From contig JAPPKQ010000279.1 of NCBI GenBank assembly GCA_028819945.1, forward strand, positions 1 through 11,305: a DNA stretch of 11,305 nucleotides, written 5' to 3'. Under the pieces are notes generated by a model. The model worked only from the letters and a program-made list of their open reading frames with translations. It was not told where the DNA came from and ran no database searches. Position numbers and translations under genes: made by a program. Source of the stretch: a bacterium (GTDB taxonomy: Bacteria > Actinomycetota > Acidimicrobiia > Acidimicrobiales > CATQHL01). This document shows, piece by piece, positions 5,973-11,305 of this stretch. The stretch's first letter is position 1. Each line of letters opens with the position of its first letter.

Positions 5973-7223
5973 TCAGGCCTTGCCCGCGGCCTTGAATTCG
6001 TAGCCCTCGTCGGTGGCGCGGGGAGGGGCCTTGCGAGCCAGGGCGGCCTCGGTGGCGGGGGCGAGGCGCTCGCACTTGCGCTCCCAGCGCTCGGGGTGCC
6101 GCTCGGCGAACTCACCGATCACCTCGGCGCCCATGAGTTCGAGTGACTCGCAGATCTGGGTGTGGGGGATGCGCCCCATCTGGGCCATGAAGATGACCTG
6201 GTCGATGCCGGCCTCCTCGTAGCGGCGCAGCAGCGAGCGCACCTGGTCGGGCGTGCCGATGGCGCCCCGCAGCCCCAGCACCCCCAGGTCGCCGAAGGTG
6301 GCGTCGAGCGGCTCGCCGGTGCGTCCCGCCTCGGCGCGCCGGAACCCCACCTCCTCCCGGTTGGTCTCGAACTCCTGCCACACGTCGGTGCGCGCCGGAC
6401 GGTGGGTGCCGAAGGCGTAGTAGTGCAGCAGCCCGTAGCCGAAGAAGTGCGCCGAGTCGAGCCCGCGCTCGACAGCGGTCTGCTCGTCGGGATGGCACAT
6501 CAGCGGCAGGACGATGGCGATCTGCGGATTCACCGCGAACCCTGACGGCACGCAGTCCTCCGACGCCAAGACCGACTCGTACTCCGCAACCCAATTCGCC
6601 GCCCGCTCGGGTTCGATGAACTGGAAGGACAGGGCGCCGATGCCGCAGCGGGCCGCCAGCAGGATGGTCTCCCGGCGGCTGCAGGCCACCCACAGAGGCG
6701 GGTGCGGCTTCTGCAGCGGCTTGGGCACCACGTTGCGCGGCGGCATCCGGAGCCACTCGCCGTCCCAGCCGGCGAACGGCTCCTCGACCATCATGCGGGC
6801 CACAACGTCGATGTGGTCGGTCCACTGGTCCCGCTTGGTGTCCCACTCCACGCCGAAACCGCCCAGTTCCGCCTCCGAGGAGGCCTCGCCGGTGCCGAGG
6901 TCCACCCGGCCGTCGGACAGCAGGTCGAGCGTGGCCGCCCGTTCGGCGACCCGGGCGGTGTGGTTGAACTCCAGGGGCAACTGCACGATGCCGTGGCCGA
7001 GGCGGATCCGCTGCGTGCGCGCGGCGGCGGCCGCCAGGAACACTTCCGGCGCCGAGGAATGGCTGTACTCCTCCAGGAAGTGGTGCTCCACCTCCCAGAC
7101 GTAGTCGAAACCCAACTGATCGGCGAGGACGACCTGCTCGAGGCACTCCCTGTACAGGCGGTGCTCGTCTCCCGGCTCCCACGGCCGCGGCAACTGCATC
7201 TCGTAGAACAAGCCGAACTGCAT
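5973..7223 (-). CDS. Luciferase-like (LLM class) flavin-dependent monooxygenase
   Basis: A 416-residue cytosolic protein of the bacterial luciferase-like superfamily. It opens MQFGLFYEMQLP (beta-1), then has the characteristic EHHF (46-49), RIRLGHGIVQLPL (72-84), RVAERAATLDLLSDGRVDLGTG (91-112), PLWVACS and, near the C-terminus, a GTPDQVRSLLRRYEEAGID segment typical of the family. Relatives use reduced FMN or F420 to oxidise aldehydes, amines, sulfonates or other small molecules; cofactor and substrate cannot be fixed here. ATG at 7223 is chosen because GGAGGA lies 5 bases upstream and the protein then begins at the family's first strand; an ATG at 7277 would add 18 unrelated residues. The gene converges on the Rieske pair, and with the SDR it makes an oxidative gene group. 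The C-terminal ~35 residues are Lys/Arg/Ala rich and probably disordered. Confidence 0.93.
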   Translation of the reverse strand: MQFGLFYEMQLPRPWEPGDEHRLYRECLEQVVLADQLGFDYVWEVEHHFLEEYSHSSAPEVFLAAAAARTQRIRLGHGIVQLPLEFNHTARVAERAATLDLLSDGRVDLGTGEASSEAELGGFGVEWDTKRDQWTDHIDVVARMMVEEPFAGWDGEWLRMPPRNVVPKPLQKPHPPLWVACSRRETILLAARCGIGALSFQFIEPERAANWVAEYESVLASEDCVPSGFAVNPQIAIVLPLMCHPDEQTAVERGLDSAHFFGYGLLHYYAFGTHRPARTDVWQEFETNREEVGFRRAEAGRTGEPLDATFGDLGVLGLRGAIGTPDQVRSLLRRYEEAGIDQVIFMAQMGRIPHTQICESLELMGAEVIGEFAERHPERWERKCERLAPATEAALARKAPPRATDEGYEFKAAGKA

Positions 7224-7287
7224 TGTTCCTCCGAACCCGCACCGACCCGAGGCGAGACGCTGCGCCGTCGTCGGCACCTGTCTCTCC

Positions 7288-7293
7288 AGTGTA
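7288..7293 (-). promoter_or_regulatory. Candidate -10 box for the flavin monooxygenase gene
   Basis: On the minus strand TACACT (7293 to 7288) matches TANNNT and would give a leader of about 55-60 bases before the ATG at 7223, which has a strong GGAGGA. No clear -35 was found at 16-18 bases upstream. Confidence 0.3.
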
Positions 7294-7366
7294 GGAACGA
7301 GACGTCCGGACGGTCCGGGCGGCCCGTGGCGATCGGGGCGCGACCGGTCACGGGCGGGCGCACCGT

Positions 7367-7372
7367 TACGAT
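7367..7372 (+). promoter_or_regulatory. Candidate -10 box for a leaderless histidine kinase transcript
   Basis: TACGAT fits TANNNT and ends 8 bases before the GTG start at 7381, placing transcription initiation at the start codon. There is no purine-rich Shine-Dalgarno sequence in between (ATCGAATGGC). This spacing is typical of leaderless actinobacterial genes. Confidence 0.45.
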
Positions 7373-7380
7373 CGAATGGC

Positions 7381-8868
7381 GTGAGCAGCGACGAGAACCT
7401 GCGCCGATCCCTGGGCGGCCTGAGCGAGCCCGAGCGGCTTCACCACGAGCGGCTCGTCGCCACGACCGCGCTGCTGGCGGACATCTCCTTCGCCGACATC
7501 CTGGTGCTCGTGCCGATCCTCGACGCCGACGGTCCCGATGGCGGCGCCGGCGGCGGCGAGAGTCGTTTCGTGGTCACCGCCCACAGCCGTCCCATCACGA
7601 GCCAGACGGTGCATCCCGACGACCTCTTCGGTCTGGCCGTCACCGCCGAGGAGCGGCCGCTGGCCGCACTGGGGCTCCGGACCGGGATCAGCACCAACGG
7701 CGGCGCCTACCTCCCCGGCCAGGACCGCTGGGTGCAGTCCCTGGCGGTTCCGGTGAATCTCGACAACCGCACGATCGCCGTGCTGCTGCGGGAGTTCCCG
7801 TCGGTGAGCGACCGGGTCTGGGGGCGACTGGAGACCACCTACTTCGGACTCTTCCGCCGCCTGGCGGGGATGATCGCCGACGGCGTCTACCCCTACGCCA
7901 CCGGGCCCGGCGATCACGACCACCCGCCGCGGGTCGGAGACGGCGTCATCCTGCTCGACGCCTGGCAGCGGGTGGAGTACCTCACGCCCAACGCCCACTC
8001 GGCGCTGCGGCGCCTCGGCATCAACGGCGACCCGACCGGTCGCCGGCTGGCGCAAGTGGGGCTCGAACCGCGCGCCCTGCAGCGCACGGTGTCGGCGTCG
8101 CTGCCACAAACCGAGGAGATCGAGCGCAACGGCCACAGCGTGGTGATGCGCTGCCTGCCCCTGATCCAGGAGGACACACTCACCGGCGTCCTCGTGCTGG
8201 TGCGGGACATCACCGAGTTGCGCAGGGTGGACCGGCTGCTGATCACCAAGAACGCCGCCCTCGCCGAGGTGCACCACCGCGTGAAGAACAACCTGCAGAC
8301 GGTCTCCTCGCTGCTCAGCCTGCAGAGCCGCTGGCTGGAGGGGCCCGAAGCCAAGGAGGCACTGGCCGAGTCGGCCCGCCGCATCCGCCTCATCGCCGCC
8401 GTGCACGAGATCCTCAGCGAGCCCGACGGCGAGAGCACCCCGTTCGAGAGCGTCGTGGCCTCGCTCTCGTCGCTGCTGCGTGAGTCGCTGGCGCCGCCGA
8501 ACGCACCGATCTCGATCGAGGTGTCCGGAGCCGTCGGTCCCCTGCCCAGCGAGGTGATGACCACGATGGCCATCGTGCTGAACGAGCTGGTACAGAACGC
8601 GGTGGACCACGGTTTCGGCGGCGCCGCGGCGGCCATCGCCGACGGCAGCGAGATCGTGGTCCGGATCGGGCGGGAGAACTCCGAACTTCAGGTGTCGGTC
8701 ACCGACAACGGCCGCGGCATGCCCGACGGCGAGCTGGAGGAGGGGCTGGGCCTCACGCTGGTCCGGACGCTCGTCGAGAACGACCTCGGCGGCAACCTCG
8801 TCCACCGGTCCGCCCCCGGCGGCACCACCGTCGAACTCACCGCCCCGCTACGGACGATTGATAGCTAA
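7381..8868 (+). CDS. pdtaS: PdtaS-like cytosolic sensor histidine kinase
   Basis: 495 residues with no membrane segment, matching mycobacterial PdtaS (about 500 residues) in length and order. Residues ~20-175 are the N-terminal GAF-like sensor (H_kinase_N type; LLADISFADILVLVP). Residues ~185-285 are a PAS domain (GDGVILLDAWQRVEYLTPNA). Residues ~290-350 are the HisKA_2 dimerisation domain with EVHHRVKNNLQTV, where H299 is the expected phospho-acceptor. The ATPase domain has the N box NELVQNAVDH (401-410), DNGRG (442-446) and GLGL (455-458). All catalytic motifs are intact. In mycobacteria PdtaS phosphorylates PdtaR, an ANTAR RNA-binding antiterminator; no such gene is in the window, so the partner must be elsewhere. 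It starts with GTG in leaderless fashion and ends TAA at 8866-8868, overlapping the control region of the next gene. A related HisKA_2 kinase with another partner cannot be excluded. Confidence 0.9.
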   Translation: MSSDENLRRSLGGLSEPERLHHERLVATTALLADISFADILVLVPILDADGPDGGAGGGESRFVVTAHSRPITSQTVHPDDLFGLAVTAEERPLAALGLRTGISTNGGAYLPGQDRWVQSLAVPVNLDNRTIAVLLREFPSVSDRVWGRLETTYFGLFRRLAGMIADGVYPYATGPGDHDHPPRVGDGVILLDAWQRVEYLTPNAHSALRRLGINGDPTGRRLAQVGLEPRALQRTVSASLPQTEEIERNGHSVVMRCLPLIQEDTLTGVLVLVRDITELRRVDRLLITKNAALAEVHHRVKNNLQTVSSLLSLQSRWLEGPEAKEALAESARRIRLIAAVHEILSEPDGESTPFESVVASLSSLLRESLAPPNAPISIEVSGAVGPLPSEVMTTMAIVLNELVQNAVDHGFGGAAAAIADGSEIVVRIGRENSELQVSVTDNGRGMPDGELEEGLGLTLVRTLVENDLGGNLVHRSAPGGTTVELTAPLRTIDS

Positions 8869-8893
8869 TCTGTACATCGATAGCTGCTAGCAT
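8860..8893 (+). promoter_or_regulatory. Promoter/operator candidate of the CcdA-like/MazF-like module
   Basis: The AT-richer stretch before the ATG at 8900 holds two direct GATAGCT copies (8860-8866 and 8879-8885). Each sits in a small palindrome (TAGCTA 8862-8867; TAGC-T-GCTA 8881-8889). TAGCAT (8888-8893) fits TANNNT and ends 6 bases before the ATG, again a leaderless arrangement with no Shine-Dalgarno. Ribbon-helix-helix antitoxins usually bind such short paired sites to repress their own operon; applying that here is inference. The region overlaps the last codons of the kinase gene. Confidence 0.4.
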
Positions 8894-8899
8894 TCAGAT

Positions 8900-9109
8900 A
8901 TGGCGACTATCCGCACCACCATCACGCTTGACAGAGCAATGGCCGAACAGGCCCGCGACCTGAGGATCAACATCTCCTCCGCGGCCCGCGAGGGCGTCGC
9001 CGCGTCAATCAAGGAGGCCCTCGCAGAAGCCGACCGGGAGGCGTACCGCCGTAACCCGGAGCAGCCGGACGACTTCTGGGATCACGCGCAAGCGTGGAGC
9101 GATGCGTGA
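8900..9109 (+). CDS. CcdA-like ribbon-helix-helix antitoxin
   Basis: A 69-residue protein. The N-terminus MATIRTTITLDRAMAEQARDL starts with a short strand then a helix, as in ribbon-helix-helix DNA-binding proteins. INISSAAREGVAASIKEAL (24-42) matches the CcdA pattern (L.I..S..AR.G...AI). The C-terminal part is acidic and aromatic (PEQPDDFWDHAQAWSDA), the usual toxin-wrapping tail of such antitoxins. It should neutralise the toxin encoded next and repress the shared promoter. The stop overlaps the toxin start as GTGA (9106-9109), which implies translational coupling and fixed stoichiometry. The leaderless ATG is supported by the TAGCAT box. Subfamily placement as CcdA-like is by eye. Confidence 0.85.
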   Translation: MATIRTTITLDRAMAEQARDLRINISSAAREGVAASIKEALAEADREAYRRNPEQPDDFWDHAQAWSDA

Positions 9110-9414
9110 ACCGGGGCGAAGTGTGGTGGGCCGAAATCGCCTCGAAGCGACGGCCGGTGCTGCTGCTCACTCGGACCGAGGTCATCGCGCTGCGAGAACT
9201 GGTGACCGTCGCTGAGATAACGACCAACGCGCGAGGGCTCTCCGTCGAGGTGCCAATCTACCCCGAATCGAGTGGCCTCCCGAACGAGTCGGTGATCAAC
9301 TGCGACGGTCTCTACACGATCCGGCGTTCATCGCTCCAGCGAGTTTGCGGAGAGGTGGACGACCGGACCATGGCGCGGGTCTGCCGAGCGGTCAGCCACG
9401 CCCTGAGCTGCTGA
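9106..9414 (+). CDS. MazF/PemK-like type II toxin (endoribonuclease)
   Basis: A 102-residue protein with the MazF/PemK signature: it opens NRGEVWWAEI (2-11), then RRPVLLL (16-21), VTVAEITTNARGL (34-45), EVPI....GLPNESVINCDGLYTI (49-72) and a final helix with VDDRTMARVCRAVSHAL. MazF-family toxins cleave mRNA or other RNAs at short sequences. The catalytic Arg of the family lies in the RRPVLL segment, which is intact. GTG at 9106 is chosen because it overlaps the antitoxin stop (GTGA), has GGAG 6 bases upstream, and puts NRGEVWW at the N-terminus as in homologues; GTG at 9094 would add four residues. The fold is shared with CcdB, which fits a CcdA-like partner. The gene looks full length and active. 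Confidence 0.9.
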   Translation: MNRGEVWWAEIASKRRPVLLLTRTEVIALRELVTVAEITTNARGLSVEVPIYPESSGLPNESVINCDGLYTIRRSSLQRVCGEVDDRTMARVCRAVSHALSC

Positions 9415-9420
9415 GTCTCT

Positions 9421-9452
9421 GCCCTGGACGCGCCGATCGGTGCGTCGAGGGC
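9421..9452. terminator. 32-bp inverted repeat, likely bidirectional terminator between convergent toxin-antitoxin operons
   Basis: GCCCT (9421-9425) pairs with AGGGC (9448-9452), GACGC (9427-9431) with GCGTC (9442-9446), and the centre is the palindrome CCGATCGG (9433-9440). Only the G/G pair 9426/9447 is mismatched, and 9432/9441 can form a G-U wobble. It lies 6 bases after the MazF-like stop and about 55 bases past the end of higA, so it could stop transcription from both sides. There is no T tract on either strand, so it is not a textbook intrinsic terminator. Confidence 0.55.
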
Positions 9453-9508
9453 TCCGACGGTGGAGCGTTCTTGACGCGTCAGCGTCCGAGCTGTTGTCCG
9501 CCGCCCGG

Positions 9509-9796
9509 TCAGGCGACCTCGACGAGGGGTTCGATGGCGCTGACGTCGGTCTTGGCGCGGGCGACGTCCAAGTCGTACATCCGCTGCAGGTTCAGCCAGA
9601 ACTCCGGAGTCATGCCGAGGGCTCGGCCGATTCTCAGCGCCGTGTCCGCTGTGATGGACCTCCGGCAGTGAACGATGTCGTGGATTCGTATCTGGGGAAC
9701 TCCTACCGTCTTGGCCAAGCGGTATTGGGTGATCCCCAACTCCTCCATGATCTCCGCGAGGTGTTCTCCCGGGTGTATCGGTTCGGCGGCGATCAT
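9509..9796 (-). CDS. higA: HigA-family antitoxin (XRE-type helix-turn-helix)
   Basis: A 95-residue protein beginning IHPGEHLAEIMEELGITQYRLAK, the standard HigA opening (HPGE.L.E...E.G.s...LA). The helix-turn-helix lies about residues 22-45 (TQYRLAKTVGVPQIRIHDIV), and RRSITADTALRIGRALGMTPEFWLNLQ (45-71) completes the XRE fold. It should bind and neutralise HigB and repress the higBA promoter. The ATG at 9796 has GAGGAGG 7 bases upstream, and the higB stop TGA is part of that same ribosome binding sequence, so the two genes are translationally linked. The order toxin then antitoxin is canonical for higBA. The 3' end faces the MazF-like gene across a 94-base gap. Confidence 0.93.
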   Translation of the reverse strand: MIAAEPIHPGEHLAEIMEELGITQYRLAKTVGVPQIRIHDIVHCRRSITADTALRIGRALGMTPEFWLNLQRMYDLDVARAKTDVSAIEPLVEVA

Positions 9797-9807
9797 GATC
9801 GTCCTCC

Positions 9808-10116
9808 TCAGTGGTAATCAGTGACCTCGATCTCCATAGCACCCTGGTCCGTCCACACGAAGCAGACGCGCCACTGGTCGTTGATGCGGATGCTGTACTG
9901 GCCCTTGCGGTCTCCTCGCAAGACTTCAAGTCGGTGAGACGGCGGCACCCGAAGGTCAGCGACGGCCGCAGCCGCCACCACTCGCTGCAATCTCACTCGT
10001 GCTCGCCGTCGGATGTCGGCCGGCAAGCGCCGGACCGTCTGTCGTGCTACCAGGCGTTCGGCCTCGTCGTCTTGAGTTGCCCAACTGACAGCGACAGTAA
10101 CGTATCGAGTTATCAA
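9808..10116 (-). CDS. higB: HigB/RelE-family toxin, start codon uncertain
   Basis: The C-terminal ~80 residues match HigB: VRRLPADIRRRARVRLQRV, then PPSHRLEVLRGDRKGQYSIRINDQWRVCFVW and the terminal EVTDYH. HigB toxins are ribosome-dependent mRNA endonucleases of the RelE fold; the conserved R-L-x-L-x-G-x-R-x-G...Y-S-I-R-I-N-x-x-W-R-V-C-F core and C-terminal DYH are intact. The start is problematic. Homologues usually begin about four residues before the S-(F/W) motif, here SWATQDD, but that position (10093-10095) is GTC, not ATG or GTG. The nearest permitted start in frame is TTG at 10116, giving 102 residues and lacking a ribosome binding site. The frame stays open far upstream, but using it would overlap the secreted repeat protein. 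The gene is followed after 11 bases by higA. Either a weak or non-standard start is used, or the start was lost. Confidence 0.82.
   Translation of the reverse strand: MITRYVTVAVSWATQDDEAERLVARQTVRRLPADIRRRARVRLQRVVAAAAVADLRVPPSHRLEVLRGDRKGQYSIRINDQWRVCFVWTDQGAMEIEVTDYH
10098..10104. promoter_or_regulatory. Overlapping divergent -10 candidates (RCC1-repeat gene and higBA)
   Basis: TAACGTA reads TAACGT on plus (10098-10103) and TACGTT on minus (10104-10099); both fit TANNNT. The plus box would give a ~40-base leader for the ATG at 10150. The minus box would start transcription near 10091, inside the frame assigned to higB. If both are used, polymerase could serve only one direction at a time. 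No strong -35 boxes were seen. Confidence 0.25.
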
Positions 10117-10149
10117 CGGAACAGTGAGGAAACGCGAATCTCCTGTGCG

Positions 10150-11305
10150 ATGACCCCTCGCGGTGCGGTAGGTAGGAGACGGTTGACCGCGCTGGCCATG
10201 GCGGGGCTGCTGGCCAGCGTCGTCGTCTCGGTACCCGTCGCCGCTCAGGACAGCAACGACCTCAGCGAACAGGACCGCCTTGTCGGCATCGCCGACGACT
10301 CGATGCTTGCTGCCCGGGAAAGCAGCGACGGCACCGGCGAGGTGCGCATCGCGGCGCGCAGACTCGCCGACGGCCGCATCGAGTTCGGCCTCGAACAACA
10401 CCAAACTCAAGGCTGGGGCGACGTGCGGTTACCCCGCCAGAGACTCTTCCCCGTCGACGCCCGGGCCGGGCGCTGGCTCGCCGGTTCGCCGCTGACCCTC
10501 ACCGGCGGCGACGTGCGCATCGCGGCGCGCAGACTCGCCGACGGCCGCGTCGAGGTCGGCCTTCAGGTACGTGACCGCTCCACCTGGAGCGACCGGCAGT
10601 TGCCCCGCTTGCGCTTCGTCCCCACCGGTGCCCGCGTTGGCCGCTGGATCGCCAGTTCGCCGCTGCTCGTCACTGCCCCCGCATCCGCCGAGCCGTTCAG
10701 CGCCGTCACCGCCGGTGTCTGGCACTCGTGCGGTCTGCGCACCGACGCCACCGTCACGTGCTGGGGCTCCAACCACGACTCGTCCGGCTCCCGCGTCGGA
10801 CAGGCGACCCCGCGCGCCGGGACCTTCAGCGCCGTCACCGCCGGCGCGTACCACTCGTGCGGCCTGCGCACCGACGGCACCATCACCTGCTGGGGAACCA
10901 ACAGCATGCCCGGAGCGATTGAGACCACCGGACAGGCGGCCCCGCCCGGTGGGCACTTCAGCGCCGTCGCAGCCGGCGGTTTCCACTCGTGCGGCCTGCG
11001 CACCGACAGCACCGTCACCTGCTGGGGCGCCAACCATGCGCCGTTCAGCCGCTCGCCCGGAGAGGGCGAATACCTCGGACAGGCGGACGCTCCCCGCGGG
11101 CACTTCAGCGCCGTCACCGCCGGCTTGGACCATTCGTGCGGTCTGCGCACCGACAACACCATCACCTGCTGGGGCGCCAACAACTACGGGCACGCCGACG
11201 CGCCCGCCGGGCACTTCAGTGCCGTCGCCGCGGGCGGGACTCACTCGTGTGGACTGCGCACCGACGGCACCATCACCTGCTGGGGGGCGAACAACTGGGG
11301 GCAGG
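10150..11305 (+). CDS. Exported protein: two Arg-rich ~50-aa repeats followed by RCC1-type propeller repeats (3' truncated)
   Basis: The frame opens at ATG 10150 and runs 385 codons to the window edge without a stop. Residues 1-32 form a signal peptide (basic GRRR, hydrophobic core, cleavage VAA-Q), very like that of the protein at 1370. Two copies of the repeat found in that protein follow, at 65-117 and 122-174 (RIAARRLADGR...LPR.R..P...GRW..SP). From residue 183 come RCC1-like repeats with consensus FSAV.AG..HSCGLRTD.T.TCWG.N...GQ..AP.G. Four are complete and a fifth is cut, beginning at 10696, 10825, 10957, 11104 and 11215. Each has C-x9-C, suited to a disulfide in an exported propeller. 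Such domains usually bind partners; no ligand can be named. The divergent higBA operon begins 33 bases upstream at most. There is no good ribosome binding site: GAGGA ends 19 bases before the ATG. Confidence 0.88.
   Translation, partial: MTPRGAVGRRRLTALAMAGLLASVVVSVPVAAQDSNDLSEQDRLVGIADDSMLAARESSDGTGEVRIAARRLADGRIEFGLEQHQTQGWGDVRLPRQRLFPVDARAGRWLAGSPLTLTGGDVRIAARRLADGRVEVGLQVRDRSTWSDRQLPRLRFVPTGARVGRWIASSPLLVTAPASAEPFSAVTAGVWHSCGLRTDATVTCWGSNHDSSGSRVGQATPRAGTFSAVTAGAYHSCGLRTDGTITCWGTNSMPGAIETTGQAAPPGGHFSAVAAGGFHSCGLRTDSTVTCWGANHAPFSRSPGEGEYLGQADAPRGHFSAVTAGLDHSCGLRTDNTITCWGANNYGHADAPAGHFSAVAAGGTHSCGLRTDGTITCWGANNWGQ
10342..10671 (+). repeat. Two copies of the RLADGR/LPR/GRW repeat domain (second protein), with an exact 36-base block
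   Basis: The copies are about 10342-10500 and 10513-10671, a period of 171 bases or 57 residues. Bases 10342-10377 and 10513-10548 (encoding VRIAARRLADGR) are identical, including silent positions, so the internal duplication is recent or homogenised. Downstream blocks (LPR.R, P..AR.GRW, SPL) match at the protein level. This is the same domain as at 1748-2077. Confidence 0.88.
10696..11305 (+). repeat. Tandem RCC1-type repeats (five, last truncated)
   Basis: Repeat units begin at 10696, 10825, 10957, 11104 and 11215, with lengths of 43, 44, 49 and 37 residues before the window ends. Length varies only in the loop after CWG.N; the FSAV.AG and HSCGLRTD.T.TCWG cores are nearly invariant at DNA level too. 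Six or seven blades are usual for a closed propeller, so two or more should lie beyond the edge. Confidence 0.9.

Noticed and set aside
4765..6075. Long minus-strand frame opposite the second Rieske gene
   Set aside because: Its residues mirror the sense gene's codons and show no domain.
7366..8805. Minus-strand open frame of 479 codons opposite the kinase
   Set aside because: It is the antisense shadow of a kinase with all motifs intact; its His/Val/Leu/Gly composition reflects the opposite strand.
10429..11244. Minus-strand repetitive frame (GDGAVGAQAARV units)
   Set aside because: The periodicity comes from the RCC1 repeats on the plus strand, which have a signal peptide and recognised motifs.

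Overview
The window is high-GC DNA (mostly near 70% G+C by eye) with actinobacterial features. It encodes a PdtaS-type cytosolic histidine kinase, several genes whose starts sit just downstream of a TANNNT box with no ribosome binding site (leaderless style), and luciferase-like and SDR oxidoreductases. The arginine-rich secreted repeat proteins fit the class Acidimicrobiia best, but that placement rests on memory of similar proteins, not a search.

Layout. (1) 1-573: the 3' end of cobT (cobamide lower-ligand activation), converging on a small polytopic membrane protein resembling DUF2238/YjdF (586-1197, minus). (2) 1370-2872: an exported protein with a signal peptide, an acidic xPED linker, two copies of a ~50-residue arginine-rich repeat, and a C-terminal domain whose strand pattern suggests a TIM barrel. 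(3) 2937-7223: an oxidative gene group made of a classical SDR (minus), two tandem paralogous VanA-type Rieske oxygenases (plus), and a luciferase-like flavin monooxygenase (minus). No ferredoxin, reductase or dedicated regulator for the oxygenases lies in the window. (4) 7381-8868: a PdtaS-like histidine kinase, apparently leaderless, with no PdtaR partner nearby. (5) 8900-10116: two type II toxin-antitoxin modules tail to tail, CcdA-like/MazF-like on plus and HigB/HigA on minus, separated by a 32-bp near-perfect inverted repeat. (6) 10150 to the end: a second exported protein with the same repeat as region 2, fused to RCC1-type propeller repeats and cut off by the window edge.

The most notable signal is the repeat domain shared by the two secreted proteins (1748-2077 and 10342-10671), joined in each to an unrelated C-terminal module. 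Other points are the Rieske pair with an 88-bp identical block suggesting gene conversion, the convergent toxin-antitoxin island, a HigB frame without an ATG or GTG start, and the contrast between leaderless and Shine-Dalgarno starts. No RNA genes, CRISPR arrays, transposases or integrases were seen. No gene-free stretch exceeds 300 bases; the longest gaps are the divergent promoter regions 1198-1369, 3684-3854 and 7224-7380.
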